Shown piece by piece: positions 1 through 9,039 of a DNA stretch of 64,000 bases. A program made the position numbers and the translations under genes. Under the pieces are notes generated by a model. It was not told the origin of the DNA. It worked only from the letters and a program-made list of their open reading frames with translations, and ran no database searches. Source of the stretch: Pseudomonas shahriarae. GTDB taxonomy: Bacteria > Pseudomonadota > Gammaproteobacteria > Pseudomonadales > Pseudomonadaceae. The stretch spans positions 1,178,001 through 1,242,000 of the forward strand of contig NZ_CP077085.1 of assembly GCF_014268455.2 (NCBI RefSeq), in the 5' to 3' direction. The first letter of the stretch is position 1; each line of letters starts with the position of its first letter.

Positions 1-2
1 AG

Positions 3-263
3 GTGGGAGTGGTGTCGCGCATGCTCAGTCGTTTTGGCGAGCAGTTCGAGACCTCCGTGCCGGTGATCAGCCGGGTCAAAGAGCGCAGCGCCGTGTTCCC
101 TTTCAAGATCCTGCAGATCGTCGGCGGGCCCAATGGGCATGTGGTCCTGGATGAAGGCAGCCGGCTGTTTGTCGGGGATGAAGTGGATGGCTTGCGGCTG
201 GTCCTGATTGATAACAGCAAGGTGGTGTTCGACGGCGTGCAGCGCTATGAGGTGCGCTGGTGA
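3..263 (+). CDS. hrpQ: HrpQ (SctD family), C-terminal part only
   Basis: The gene is cut by the start of the window; the frame is open from the first bases and ends at TGA 261-263, leaving about 86 residues. HrpQ belongs to the SctD family, which forms the outer ring of the inner-membrane base of the T3SS. The fragment is the periplasmic-side C terminus, rich in short beta-strand stretches. I assign it mainly by position: in P. syringae hrpQ lies directly before hrcN, and here the two overlap by 4 bases. No domain motif is visible in so short a piece. Confidence 0.75.
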   Translation: MGVVSRMLSRFGEQFETSVPVISRVKERSAVFPFKILQIVGGPNGHVVLDEGSRLFVGDEVDGLRLVLIDNSKVVFDGVQRYEVRW

Positions 264-1618
264 GTGGCGAGCTGCAGGCACGCCTGGAGGCCTGGCAGCA
301 GGACCGATCACAGGCCCTGGCCAATTTTGCGCCGGTCTCGGTACGTGGGCGTATTCAGCGGGTCAACGGCATGTTGCTGCAATGCCGCTTGCCCGACGCG
401 CGTATTGGCGATTTGTGCCAGGTGGAAAAGTCCACGGGCGACTACATGCTGGCCGAAATTATCGGTTTCGATCAGCAGGATGCGGTGCTCAGTGCCCTGG
501 GCAACCTGGAAGGCGTGCGCGTGGGGGCCAGTGTCGAGCAGTTGGGGGTTGCGCATCGGGTGCGGGTCGGCGATGACCTGTTGGGCCAGGTGTTGGACGG
601 CTTTGGCCGCCCGATTACGGGGGAGGGGGCCAGCGCCTTTGTCGAGGCGCACGCCCACGATACCAGCCTGGTGTTGTGCGAGGCGCCGTTGCCCACCGAG
701 CGGCCGCGGATCCACCGCGCATTGTCCACCGGGGTGCGTTCGATCGACGGCCTGCTGACCCTGGGTGAAGGCCAGCGCGTTGGCCTGTTTGCGGGGGCCG
801 GCTGTGGCAAGACCACCTTGCTCGCGGAGATCGCCCGTAACGTCGACTGTGATGTGATTGTGTTCGGCCTGATTGGCGAGCGGGGCCGCGAGTTGCGCGA
901 GTTTCTCGATCATGAACTGGATGAGCAACTGCGGGCCAAGGCGGTGCTGGTGTGTGCGACGTCCGACCGTTCAAGCATGGAGCGCGCCCGGGCTGCCTTC
1001 ACCGCCACGGCACTGGCCGAAGGCTACCGACGCAAGGGCAAGCGGGTCCTGTTGCTGATCGACTCCCTGACCCGTTTTGCCCGGGCCCAGCGCGAAATCG
1101 GCCTGGCCGCCGGCGAACCGCTGGGGCGTGGCGGCCTGCCGCCGTCGGTGTACAGCTTGCTGCCGCGTCTGGTAGAGCGCGCAGGGCTGACCCGCGAGGG
1201 GGTGATCACGGCGATCTATACGGTGCTGATCGAGCAGGACTCCATGAGCGATCCGGTGGCCGATGAAGTGCGCTCGCTGCTCGATGGCCATATCGTCTTG
1301 TCGCGCAAATTGGCCGAGCGCGGCCACTACCCGGCGGTGGATGTGCTGGCCAGCCTGTCACGGATTTTGAGCAACGTCGCCGAGCCCGCGCATATCCAGG
1401 CCGGGACGGCACTGCGTCGCTTGTTATCGGCGTACCAACAGATCGAGCTGATGCTCAAGCTGGGGGAATACCAGCCCGGCAACGATGCCCTGACGGACCT
1501 GGCCGTGGACAGCCGCCAGGCGGTGGATGGCTTCCTGCGCCAGGACTTGCGCGAGCCGGCACCGATGCCGATGACCCTCGATCAATTGATGAGCCTGACC
1601 ACCCATGTCCCTTTCTGA
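260..1618 (+). CDS. hrcN: HrcN, T3SS ATPase (SctN)
   Basis: Cytoplasmic ATPase at the base of the T3SS; it unloads chaperones and unfolds substrates before export. The 452-residue product has the FliI/SctN layout: an N-terminal beta barrel to about residue 95, then the catalytic domain with Walker A GAGCGKTT at 179-186 and a Walker B aspartate near 268 in LLLIDSLTRFA. Family length is normal. The start is a GTG that overlaps the end of hrpQ (GTGA). The 3' end overlaps hrpO by 14 bases, so translation is probably coupled through the operon. Confidence 0.96.
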   Translation: MSGELQARLEAWQQDRSQALANFAPVSVRGRIQRVNGMLLQCRLPDARIGDLCQVEKSTGDYMLAEIIGFDQQDAVLSALGNLEGVRVGASVEQLGVAHRVRVGDDLLGQVLDGFGRPITGEGASAFVEAHAHDTSLVLCEAPLPTERPRIHRALSTGVRSIDGLLTLGEGQRVGLFAGAGCGKTTLLAEIARNVDCDVIVFGLIGERGRELREFLDHELDEQLRAKAVLVCATSDRSSMERARAAFTATALAEGYRRKGKRVLLLIDSLTRFARAQREIGLAAGEPLGRGGLPPSVYSLLPRLVERAGLTREGVITAIYTVLIEQDSMSDPVADEVRSLLDGHIVLSRKLAERGHYPAVDVLASLSRILSNVAEPAHIQAGTALRRLLSAYQQIELMLKLGEYQPGNDALTDLAVDSRQAVDGFLRQDLREPAPMPMTLDQLMSLTTHVPF

Positions 1619-2030
1619 ACTCGACACCTTGCGGCGTCTGCGCAGGCATCGCGCCGACCGCGCCGAGCGCGCGTTGCGTGAGGCCAAGCGGCACCAGCAG
1701 GCCTTGTTGGCGCAAATCCAGCAGGCCCAGCAAGCCCTTGAGCAGACCCGCCTGGAGGAAATCCAGAAAACCGCAGAGCTGTTGGAGAAGCACCAGGGGC
1801 AGGTGCTCTCGCTGTCCCAGCTCAAGTCCTGGGGGACCCAGGAGCGCACTTTGTCCGCCGGAACCCGGCGCGAAGAAGGGCAGTTGCATGAGCTGCATGG
1901 CCGGCGTGAGGAGCAGGTGGTGCAGGTCGCCAGTGCGCAGCAACAGGTGAGCCAATGCCTTAAAGAGGTCGAGAAACTTCAGGAGTTGTCCGTTTTGTTG
2001 GCTCAGGAAGCAATACAGGAAGAAATATGA
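1605..2030 (+). CDS. hrpO: HrpO, T3SS stalk protein (SctO/FliJ-like)
   Basis: A 141-residue protein that is nearly all charged or polar helix (Arg, Glu, Gln and Leu rich), as expected for the long antiparallel coiled coil of the SctO/FliJ family. SctO sits in the centre of the ATPase ring and links it to the export gate. It starts inside the 3' end of hrcN, and its stop overlaps the hrpP start as ATGA. Identity rests on position directly after hrcN, size and coiled-coil character; sequence in this family is poorly conserved. Confidence 0.85.
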   Translation: MSLSELDTLRRLRRHRADRAERALREAKRHQQALLAQIQQAQQALEQTRLEEIQKTAELLEKHQGQVLSLSQLKSWGTQERTLSAGTRREEGQLHELHGRREEQVVQVASAQQQVSQCLKEVEKLQELSVLLAQEAIQEEI

Positions 2031-2485
2031 CGCAAGTTCCAGCAAGCAAACCCGAACGCCCGCGTCTGCGTGAGCCTCGGGACGACAGGGAGCCGGTGAT
2101 GGTGGGCGGCTTGGCCAGGGAGCTGGGGCAGTTGTTTACTCATCTGCTTGGCGACACCGACGAGAGCGCCGGTTACGGCCCATCGGCCACGGGTGCTGCG
2201 GCGTCCGCCGATATCTTGATGATTGAAGCCATGACCGGCCAGTTGCTCCCCCAGATCCGTGGGGGAGTGCAGTGGCCCCTGCAGGCGTTGCTGTATCTGC
2301 CGCGCCTGGGCCGGATCAATGCCAGTGTGCGTCGTGAACAGGGGGCCTGGAGCATAGAGTTGGCGGCAGAACAGGAGCTGACCGCCCGTTGGCTGGGGGG
2401 CGTGCGCCAGTGCTGCGAGGAGCGTTTGGCCGAAGGGTTGGGCCAGCCGGTCAATGTGCATCTGGTGCATGTGGGGACGGCATGA
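2027..2485 (+). CDS. hrpP: HrpP, T3SS substrate-switch protein (SctP)
   Basis: The 152-residue product sits between hrpO and hrcQ, where P. syringae has hrpP. HrpP/SctP proteins control the change from pilus subunits to effectors and are secreted themselves. The first 40 residues are polar, basic and proline-rich, likely disordered. The rest forms a compact domain that would correspond to the T3S4 substrate-specificity domain. It overlaps hrpO and hrcQ by 4 bases each (ATGA). It is somewhat shorter than P. syringae HrpP, mainly through a short N-terminal arm. Confidence 0.82.
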   Translation: MTQVPASKPERPRLREPRDDREPVMVGGLARELGQLFTHLLGDTDESAGYGPSATGAAASADILMIEAMTGQLLPQIRGGVQWPLQALLYLPRLGRINASVRREQGAWSIELAAEQELTARWLGGVRQCCEERLAEGLGQPVNVHLVHVGTA

Positions 2486-3504
2486 TCCTGCCGACCTTGC
2501 TCATTCCATCGGTCAAAAGCGGCACGGTGGCGGCGAGGCTTCGTTTGGGGCGCGGCTTGCGCATGGGGTTTACGGTCCAGGACCAGCAGGGAGAGTTGCT
2601 GCTGGAACCCGGGCGCGCGCCCAGAAGCGCTGCCCCCCTGTATTTCGACAGTGCTTGCGGCCTGCTGGCCTTCAGCGAGCCGGGGCCGATGTTCAGCCTG
2701 CTGGGGGAGTGCCCGGTGACGCTGGCAGAGGCTGGCAATGATCCGGATTCCTGGTTCTGGGAGCTGTTCCAGCACCACTTGAGCCCTCAGGTGCGAGCGC
2801 TGTTCGGTTACCTGCGCCTTCGCACGCCTCCTGGAAAACTGAATTTCGGTTGCCGGCTTACGGTGACGCTGGGGCCCTCCAGGGTGGTGGGGTATCTGTT
2901 GCTGACCCCTGAAAGTCTGTTGGCGCTGTGCGAGGCGGGGCAATGGCAGCCGACGGCCCAGCCATTACCGGCCTCGTTTCAACTGGCGATTGCCGTGACG
3001 CTGGGGCGCTTGCAGCTACCCCTGACCCAGGTTCGCAGCCTGCGTGTCGGTGATGTGGTGATGCTGGAACAGGCCTTTTTCGATGTGCACGGCAATGGTC
3101 GGTTGCGGATGGGAAGGCATCGCGTGCATGGGCGCCTTGATGATGAATCGGGGTCTGTGTGCCTGACACTTATATCTATCGAGGAGACGTCTGTGGACGA
3201 GGATCTTTCAGCACAACATTACTCAGGGTATGACGAGCATGATCTTGATGAACCCGTGGTAGATGTTTTTGGCCATGAGCCTTTCGATGAGTTGAGCATG
3301 GCCTTGAATGTGCGCTGTGGGACCCTGAACCTGACCCTCGGGGAGCTGCGCAATCTGGCCCCCGGCGCGGTGTTGAGCATCGCGGGCTACGCCCCGGGCA
3401 TGGCAGGGCTTTACTACGGCGATCGACCGATTGGTCAGGGCCAGTTGGTGGAGGTGGATGGACGCCTCGGCTTGCAGTTGTCCCGTGTGATTTTCGCGCG
3501 ATGA
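2482..3504 (+). CDS. hrcQ: HrcQ, T3SS sorting platform protein (SctQ), unsplit
   Basis: Cytoplasmic sorting-platform (C-ring) protein that docks substrates below the export gate. I start at ATG 2482, which overlaps the hrpP stop as ATGA, giving 340 residues; longer frames upstream would run deep into hrpP. The last about 75 residues, with [15 protein letters not shown] and [12 protein letters not shown], form a SpoA (surface presentation of antigens) domain. P. syringae encodes this protein as two genes, hrcQA and hrcQB; here it is one frame with an acidic linker at about 238-270. A good internal ribosome site (separate entry) could still yield the C-terminal half alone. Confidence 0.93.
   Translation: MILPTLLIPSVKSGTVAARLRLGRGLRMGFTVQDQQGELLLEPGRAPRSAAPLYFDSACGLLAFSEPGPMFSLLGECPVTLAEAGNDPDSWFWELFQHHLSPQVRALFGYLRLRTPPGKLNFGCRLTVTLGPSRVVGYLLLTPESLLALCEAGQWQPTAQPLPASFQLAIAVTLGRLQLPLTQVRSLRVGDVVMLEQAFFDVHGNGRLRMGRHRVHGRLDDESGSVCLTLISIEETSVDEDLSAQHYSGYDEHDLDEPVVDVFGHEPFDELSMALNVRCGTLNLTLGELRNLAPGAVLSIAGYAPGMAGLYYGDRPIGQGQLVEVDGRLGLQLSRVIFAR
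3181..3195 (+). promoter_or_regulatory. Internal ribosome binding site and GTG start within hrcQ
   Basis: GAGGAG at 3181-3186 is followed after six bases by GTG 3193-3195, which is in frame with hrcQ (codon 238). Initiation here would give a 103-residue C-terminal product holding the acidic linker and the SpoA domain. It matches the HrcQB protein that P. syringae makes from a separate gene, and the internal products of yscQ and spaO known from other systems. The Shine-Dalgarno match is plain in the sequence; its use is inferred. Confidence 0.55.
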
Positions 3505-4154
3505 CTTTTCAGGGGATCGACCCCATTGTCCTGGCGTTGTTTCTCGCGGCATTGTCGTTGATGCCTATGTTGTTGATTGTCTGCACGGCCTTTCTGAAAA
3601 TCGTCATTGTGCTGATGATCACCCGCAACGCGATTGGCGTGCAGCAGGTGCCGCCCAGCATGGCGTTGAACGGCATAGCGCTGGCGGCAACCCTGTTTGT
3701 CATGGCGCCCGTGGGATATGAAATGGCACAGAATGCCAAGCAATTCCCCGTGGACATGAGCAGCGTGCAGCGCCTGCAAGAAACGGGGCTAGAGGCGATA
3801 AAGCCGCTGCGCACCTTTATGAGCCGCAACACCGACCCGGACGTCCTGACCCATTTGGTGGAAAACACCGCGCGCATGTGGCCGCCGGAGATGGCGCAAA
3901 ACGCCCATCGCGATGACCTGTTGCTGCTGATCCCGGCTTTTGTGCTTTCGCAGTTGCAGGCAGGGTTCGAGATCGGCTTCCTGATCTATGTGCCCTTTAT
4001 CGTCATCGATCTGATTGTTTCCAACCTGTTACTGGCGCTGGGCATGCAGATGGTCTCACCCATGACCATTTCCTTACCCCTCAAGTTGTTGTTGTTCGTG
4101 CTGGTGTCCGGGTGGTCGCGCCTGCTCGACAGCTTGTTCTTTTCTTATCTCTGA
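3501..4154 (+). CDS. hrcR: HrcR, T3SS export gate protein (SctR/FliP)
   Basis: Inner-membrane export-gate subunit; five copies assemble with SctS and SctT into the entry pore of the secretion channel. The 217-residue sequence shows the family pattern: hydrophobic N-terminal segments (about 8-40 and 50-70), a soluble middle rich in NAK and MSRN-type residues, and two C-terminal membrane helices. [18 protein letters not shown] near 155-172 is typical of FliP/SctR. The start overlaps the hrcQ stop (ATGA). Length is standard for HrcR. Confidence 0.96.
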   Translation: MTFQGIDPIVLALFLAALSLMPMLLIVCTAFLKIVIVLMITRNAIGVQQVPPSMALNGIALAATLFVMAPVGYEMAQNAKQFPVDMSSVQRLQETGLEAIKPLRTFMSRNTDPDVLTHLVENTARMWPPEMAQNAHRDDLLLLIPAFVLSQLQAGFEIGFLIYVPFIVIDLIVSNLLLALGMQMVSPMTISLPLKLLLFVLVSGWSRLLDSLFFSYL

Positions 4155-4161
4155 GTGGCCT

Positions 4162-4425
4162 ATGGAACCGATCCTACTCTTCAAACAGGGCATGTTGCTG
4201 GTGGTGGTGCTATCGGCACCTCCGTTGATCGTGGCAGTGATCGTCGGCGTGATGACATCTCTGGTACAGGCCCTGATGCAGATACAGGACCAGACGCTGC
4301 CCTTTGGCATCAAGCTGGTGGCGGTTGGCATTACCCTGATCCTGACGGGGCGCTGGATTGGCGTGGAGTTGATCCAACTGATCAACCTGATGTTCGACAT
4401 GATCGCCCGTTCGGCCTTGAACTGA
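4162..4425 (+). CDS. hrcS: HrcS, T3SS export gate protein (SctS/FliQ)
   Basis: An 87-residue inner-membrane protein with two hydrophobic helices joined by a short polar loop, the FliQ/SctS hairpin that wraps around SctR and SctT in the export gate. The motif SLVQALMQIQDQTLPF in the loop is characteristic of the family. It follows hrcR by only 7 bases and precedes hrcT by 10, in the fixed order R-S-T-U. Length equals that of other HrcS proteins. Confidence 0.95.
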   Translation: MEPILLFKQGMLLVVVLSAPPLIVAVIVGVMTSLVQALMQIQDQTLPFGIKLVAVGITLILTGRWIGVELIQLINLMFDMIARSALN

Positions 4426-4435
4426 GGTACGACCG

Positions 4436-5224
4436 GTGCTGCCTTATCTCGACTTCCTGGTCAGCCTGGTGATCGCCATGGCACGCATCTACCCTTGCGC
4501 GTTCCTGGTGCCGGCCTTCTGTTTTCAACATATACGCGGTATGCCCCGGCATACCATTGTGATGGTCATGGCGTTTATGCCGGCGCCGATGATCCATGCT
4601 GCGCTGGCGGGCAACGAATACTCGGTGCTGATGCTCGGTGGGCTATTGCTCAAGGAGGTGGGCCTGGGGGTTTTGCTGGGTGTCTTGTTGTCCATGCCAT
4701 TCTGGATGTTCGAGTCGGTAGGCGCGCTGCTGGATAACCAGCGTGGGGCCCTGGCGGGCGGGCAACTGAACCCCTCGCTCGGCCCGGACGCCACGCCCGT
4801 GGGGCATTTATTCAAGCAGGTGGTGATTTTCCTGTTGATTGCCACCCTTGGGCTGGGCGTATTGACCCAGGTTATCTGGGATAGCTACCTGATCTGGCCC
4901 GCCACGGATTGGCTGCCGGTGGTGGCCGTCAACGGTTTCAGCGTGTTCGTTGGGATGCTTGGTGAAACCTTCACACACATGATGCTTTACGCTGCGCCTT
5001 TTATCGCGGTGCTGCTGTTACTGGAGTTCGGTTTCGCCTTACTCGGGTTGTACAGCCCGCAGTTGCAGGTCAGTACCCTGGCAATGCCGGCAAAGAGCCT
5101 GGCGGGACTGGCCTTTTTACTGCTGTATTTTCCATTGCTGCAAGATCTGATCGTAGGGCGCATGGGGCTGCTGGGCGACCTTAAGCATGCCCTTGGCCTG
5201 ATGTTCCGGGGCGTGAACCAATGA
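4436..5224 (+). CDS. hrcT: HrcT, T3SS export gate protein (SctT/FliR)
   Basis: A 262-residue polytopic inner-membrane protein of the SctT/FliR family, the single-copy subunit that completes the export-gate helix with SctR and SctS. Several long hydrophobic stretches are visible, and MFESVGALLDNQRGA in the middle is a conserved family segment. The start is GTG 4436; the stop overlaps the hrcU start as ATGA. Size and order match hrcT in other Hrp clusters. Confidence 0.95.
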   Translation: MLPYLDFLVSLVIAMARIYPCAFLVPAFCFQHIRGMPRHTIVMVMAFMPAPMIHAALAGNEYSVLMLGGLLLKEVGLGVLLGVLLSMPFWMFESVGALLDNQRGALAGGQLNPSLGPDATPVGHLFKQVVIFLLIATLGLGVLTQVIWDSYLIWPATDWLPVVAVNGFSVFVGMLGETFTHMMLYAAPFIAVLLLLEFGFALLGLYSPQLQVSTLAMPAKSLAGLAFLLLYFPLLQDLIVGRMGLLGDLKHALGLMFRGVNQ

Positions 5225-6318
5225 GCGATTCCGGCGAGAAAAAACACGCGGCAACGCCCAAGAAGCTCAAGGACCAACGCAAGAAAGGCCAGGTTGCACA
5301 AAGCCAGGACGTGCCCAAGTTGCTGGTGCTCACCGCGATCAGCGAGATCGCGTTGCTCACCGCCGAAACCAGCATGCAGCGCTTCCAGCAGTTGATGGTG
5401 TTGCCGTTTTCGCGCTTGGACCAACCGTTTGTTCGCGCCCTGGAAGAAGTGTTGCTCGATGGCCTGGTCGTTTTTTTCTCGTTTGGTCTGTTGATGTGCG
5501 CGGTGGCGATCGCGACGAAACTGATCAGCAGTTGGATGCAGTTCGGCTTCCTGTTTGCCCCGGAAAGCCTGAAGCCGGATTTCAATCGCCTCAATCCGCT
5601 GAACCAGCTCAAGCAGATGTTTTCCGCCCAGTCGGTGATCAACCTGTTGATGGGGCTGGGCAAGGCATTGCTGCTCTCGCTGATTCTGTATGTGGTTATC
5701 ACCCCCTCTTTGCAGGTGTTGATCAACCTGGCCACCAGCGATCTGCAAAGCTATATCGTGGCGCTGATCACCTTGTTCCGCCACTTGCTGCATGCCTGCC
5801 TGGGGCTGCTGCTGGTGCTCGCGCTGATCGACCTGGCCATGCAGAAGCACTTCTTTGCCAAGCGCATGCGCATGACCCAGGTGGAGGTGGTCAAGGAGTA
5901 CAAGGACATGGAGGGCGACCCCCACGTCAAGGGGCAGCGGCGTTCCCTGGCTTACCAGCTCGCCCAGGAAGAACCCAAGATCAAGTTACCCAAGCTGGAA
6001 GAGTCCGACATGCTGGTGGTCAACCCCACGCACTATGCCGTGGCGTTGTACTACCGCCCCGGCAAAACCCCGCTGCCGATGCTGGTGGACAAAGGCACGG
6101 ATGCCCTGGCCCGTAAGTTGATTGAACGGGCCAAGTCCGCCGACGTGCCGGTGATCCAATGTGTGTGGTTGGCGCGCATGCTGTATGAGCGCAAGCTGGG
6201 CGCGCCGATTCCCCGGGAGACCCTGCAGGCAGTGGCGCTGATCTATCGCACCTTGCGTGAACTGGATGATGAAGCCAAGCGCCAGACCCTGGAGTTGCCG
6301 GAGCTTGCGCGCCGCTAG
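5221..6318 (+). CDS. hrcU: HrcU, T3SS switch protein (SctU/FlhB)
   Basis: Inner-membrane protein with four N-terminal membrane helices and a cytoplasmic C-terminal domain that cleaves itself. The autocleavage motif NPTH is intact at 268-271, so the switch in substrate specificity should work. The N terminus KKHAATPKKLKDQRKKGQVA is typical of FlhB/SctU. At 365 residues it is full length. It is the last gene of this operon. Its TAG stop shares the tetramer CTAG with the stop of the convergent hrpV, leaving no room for a terminator between them. Confidence 0.97.
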   Translation: MSDSGEKKHAATPKKLKDQRKKGQVAQSQDVPKLLVLTAISEIALLTAETSMQRFQQLMVLPFSRLDQPFVRALEEVLLDGLVVFFSFGLLMCAVAIATKLISSWMQFGFLFAPESLKPDFNRLNPLNQLKQMFSAQSVINLLMGLGKALLLSLILYVVITPSLQVLINLATSDLQSYIVALITLFRHLLHACLGLLLVLALIDLAMQKHFFAKRMRMTQVEVVKEYKDMEGDPHVKGQRRSLAYQLAQEEPKIKLPKLEESDMLVVNPTHYAVALYYRPGKTPLPMLVDKGTDALARKLIERAKSADVPVIQCVWLARMLYERKLGAPIPRETLQAVALIYRTLRELDDEAKRQTLELPELARR

Positions 6319-6686
6319 GGCGCGCGGTGTACATCCAGCGCTTCGAGCCGGGCCAGGGAAAGCATGCGGCTGAGGGTGTCAGCGGGCGAGTGGCCGCAGG
6401 AGGGCAGTGCATGCCAGATCACCAGGCTGCCCTTGGCATCGAGGAACACAAAGCACCCATCGAACGCCGTTGCGTGTTCAAAGCGCCGCTCCAGCACCCG
6501 TTCCAACTGGCCGACCTGCAACGCCTCAGGCGCAATCTGCAAGGCCAGGCCGGGTTGCGAGCCGGGATTCAAACGGCACAGGCCAATGCCCGGGTGCAGC
6601 GAGTGGTAAGCGACACGGCCGCTCACCAGGTTCTGCAGAAACTCCTGGTCATGCGAACCAGCGTCGGGTAATGGCATGACCGTCAT
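6315..6686 (-). CDS. hrpV: HrpV, negative regulator of the hrp regulon
   Basis: I start at ATG 6686, which overlaps the hrpT stop (ATGA), giving 123 residues; a longer frame exists upstream but runs through hrpT. The sequence closely resembles P. syringae HrpV as I remember it, with LVSGRVAYHSLHPGIGLCRL, LQIAPEALQVGQLERVLERR and FDGCFVFLD. In P. syringae HrpV binds the enhancer-binding protein HrpS and blocks it, and HrpG relieves this. hrpG, hrpV and an hrpS-like gene are all in this window, so the same control loop is likely. Confidence 0.9.
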   Translation of the reverse strand: MTVMPLPDAGSHDQEFLQNLVSGRVAYHSLHPGIGLCRLNPGSQPGLALQIAPEALQVGQLERVLERRFEHATAFDGCFVFLDAKGSLVIWHALPSCGHSPADTLSRMLSLARLEALDVHRAP

Positions 6687-6886
6687 CGCTCCAGGGAGAT
6701 TGTCTGGTAATCCGAGCGCTCCCCCGAGGGGCCGGGTTCGACACGCATTTGCGGCGGCCACCACACCACCAGTTTGTCGGCGCTCGATTGGGGGCGGGAG
6801 CAGGAGTCGCCTCGACATGTCGGTGTACACCCCTCCAGCAGCAGGGTCAGGCCGAGGAGGGTGATGCAGGCGATTCGCTGTTTCAT
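6683..6886 (-). CDS. hrpT: HrpT, small outer-membrane lipoprotein
   Basis: A 67-residue lipoprotein: a basic start, a hydrophobic stretch and a lipobox LLEGC with the acylated cysteine at residue 20. HrpT is thought to act as a pilotin or partner of the secretin HrcC. It sits between hrcC and hrpV exactly as in P. syringae and overlaps both by 4 bases. Two further cysteine-containing motifs (CRGDSC) follow the lipobox. The sequence is too short for a firm similarity call, so the assignment rests on lipobox, size and position. Confidence 0.85.
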   Translation of the reverse strand: MKQRIACITLLGLTLLLEGCTPTCRGDSCSRPQSSADKLVVWWPPQMRVEPGPSGERSDYQTISLER

Positions 6887-9024
6887 GGCGCAGTTTTCCG
6901 TGTTGGGGTGAGCAGGGAGGGGCGGGTCACACCGATATGTTCATCCTTCACCACCGGGCGCATGGCGATGAATACCTCGGCCTCTTCACCGGGCTTGAGC
7001 CAGGCCCGCGGCCAGACACCGACGGCCAGGGTCTGGGAGTTGCTGCATTCCTTCTCATCGATACGCACGTTGCGCTTGAACTGGTTACGCAGCACGACCA
7101 CCGCCAAGTTGAACTGCGGGCCGGTGTACCACTGGCTGCGTTCGGTATTGAGCGCCAGCAGATCACGGGTGCTGCACAAGGTGTTCAGGCCCAGCGGCAT
7201 AGGCTCAGCCTTGAACGTGTGGGGCACTTGACCGGTGACCAGGTGTGCAAGGGCGCTGGTGATATCGCTGCGCTTGATCACGGGCTGATGCTCGGCATAG
7301 CGCCTGGCCAAAGGCTTGAGGGCGGCCTGCAGTTCCGCCTGGTCGTCCTGGGGCAAATAGCGCGACGGGTCCGCCTGGTCGCCGATCACCCGCGGGGTCA
7401 GGATAAACAGGCGTTCACGGCGGTTGTTCTTGCGCTCGGTGGAGGAGAACAGCGTCTTGCCCAGCAAGGGAATATCGCCCAGCACCGGCACTTTATTGCG
7501 TCTGTCGGCGCTTTCGCTGACATGGAACCCGCCGACCACCAGCGAGCGTTTTTCCGCCATCACCGCCTGGGTGCTGACCTTGCCGCGGCGTACATCGGGG
7601 CCGATGCGTTCGGGGTTGGTTTCGTCGAAGTTGCCGTCTTCAATATCCACCGCCAGATGGACCTGATGGCTGCCGCGCGAGGTGATGACCCGTGGCACCA
7701 CCTGGAAACTGGTGCCCACGGTGATGGGCAAGATGGTCGCGTTTTCGACGCCAGCGGTCAGGTACTGGGTGCGATTGAAATCAATCACAGCGGGCTGGTT
7801 TTCCAGGGTCAGCACCGACGGGTTGGACACCATGGTCGCCAGGCCCTTGGCCTCCAGGGCGCGGATATCGGCGTAGAAGCGGTCGCGGTTTCCAATCGAC
7901 ATCTGTGCGGAGGTACCCGGCGCCATGTTCACCCCGCCACGAAAGCGGCTGTTCTGGAAACCCCAGTTGACCCCGAACTCACGCAGCTGCGTGCGCTCGA
8001 TATCGAGAATGATCGCGTCGATCTCCACCAGCTTGCGTGCCACATCGAGCTGGGCGATCAGCTCGCGGTACATTGCCTGGCGCTCTGGCAGGTCATAGAT
8101 CAATACGGCGTTGTTACGCACATCCGCTTCAACGCGGATCCGGCCTCTTGCAACCGGGGCTCTGGTGGTGAGCGGCATGCCTGGATTCATCTGCCCGAGG
8201 GGAGCTGGCGCGCCGAGCATCTGGTCCAGCATCGGGTTGCTTAGGCGGGGCAGGATCGGGGTGACAGGCGAGGGCTGCGATGACGAGGCGGGACGTGAGG
8301 TCCTCGACGAAAGCACTGAGGTGTCCCGAGGTTCCAATAAGCCTCGCAACATGCTGGCAACCCCGGGGATGGCCAACTTTTCGCCACGATAATCAATCGG
8401 GCGGTCTGCTGCGTTGGCGAACTTCAGCGGGAACGTCAGCACACTCTGTTTTTCATCGGGAGATTTACGCTGGCTGCTGAAATGCTTGATCTGGTCGATA
8501 TAACGCTTGGGGCCCGACACCAGCACCACACCATCGTCAGGTAATTCTCCCCAGCCGAAACGGCTATCGAGCAGGCCAATGTCGGTCAAGGCCTGCTTCA
8601 AGTCAGCCACGGTTTCGGAGGAGACTTCCAGGCGCGCGGACTCCTGTTGGTCCAGGGTGCTGATGTACAGCGTGTTGTTGTACATGTACCACTGGAAACG
8701 ATGTTCTACTCCCAGCCTGTCGAGCAGTGACTGGGGGGTATCAGCGCGGATCTTGCCATTGACGTTGCCCTCCAGCAGGCCGTCGATCTGCAATTGCGTG
8801 CCAAAGGTCTGGGCGAAATCCTCCAGGACTTCTTGCACCGGCTTATGTTCGGCTTCATAGGCATACGCGGTGTTTTTCCATTCACTGGGGATAGCCGCGA
8901 GCGTACTTTGCAGGGGCATAAGCAACCAGGGTAACGCTAGCAGGCAGCGCCAATCGGCTATTTTTCGCGGACCTGCAGGCGAGACGGCGCGCAAGCGATT
9001 GCGCTTGTCGATCTTGTTATACAT
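6883..9024 (-). CDS. hrcC: HrcC, T3SS outer-membrane secretin (SctC)
   Basis: Outer-membrane ring protein of the T3SS. The 713-residue sequence has a long basic N region, a hydrophobic signal segment ending near LQSTLAA, periplasmic N-domains and a C-terminal secretin domain. The latter includes LVVGGFHVSESADRRNKVPVLGDIPLLG and the terminal RERLFILTPRVI motif typical of secretins. An internal linker of about 50 residues rich in Ser, Pro and Arg (around 235-285) separates the second and third N-domains. Length is within the family range. It is third in the hrpF operon. Confidence 0.96.
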   Translation of the reverse strand: MYNKIDKRNRLRAVSPAGPRKIADWRCLLALPWLLMPLQSTLAAIPSEWKNTAYAYEAEHKPVQEVLEDFAQTFGTQLQIDGLLEGNVNGKIRADTPQSLLDRLGVEHRFQWYMYNNTLYISTLDQQESARLEVSSETVADLKQALTDIGLLDSRFGWGELPDDGVVLVSGPKRYIDQIKHFSSQRKSPDEKQSVLTFPLKFANAADRPIDYRGEKLAIPGVASMLRGLLEPRDTSVLSSRTSRPASSSQPSPVTPILPRLSNPMLDQMLGAPAPLGQMNPGMPLTTRAPVARGRIRVEADVRNNAVLIYDLPERQAMYRELIAQLDVARKLVEIDAIILDIERTQLREFGVNWGFQNSRFRGGVNMAPGTSAQMSIGNRDRFYADIRALEAKGLATMVSNPSVLTLENQPAVIDFNRTQYLTAGVENATILPITVGTSFQVVPRVITSRGSHQVHLAVDIEDGNFDETNPERIGPDVRRGKVSTQAVMAEKRSLVVGGFHVSESADRRNKVPVLGDIPLLGKTLFSSTERKNNRRERLFILTPRVIGDQADPSRYLPQDDQAELQAALKPLARRYAEHQPVIKRSDITSALAHLVTGQVPHTFKAEPMPLGLNTLCSTRDLLALNTERSQWYTGPQFNLAVVVLRNQFKRNVRIDEKECSNSQTLAVGVWPRAWLKPGEEAEVFIAMRPVVKDEHIGVTRPSLLTPTRKTAP

Positions 9025-9039
9025 GGGGGAACTCTCTGA

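Noticed and set aside
6937..8244. 435-residue + strand frame
   Set aside because: Antisense to hrcC, which has a full set of secretin features.
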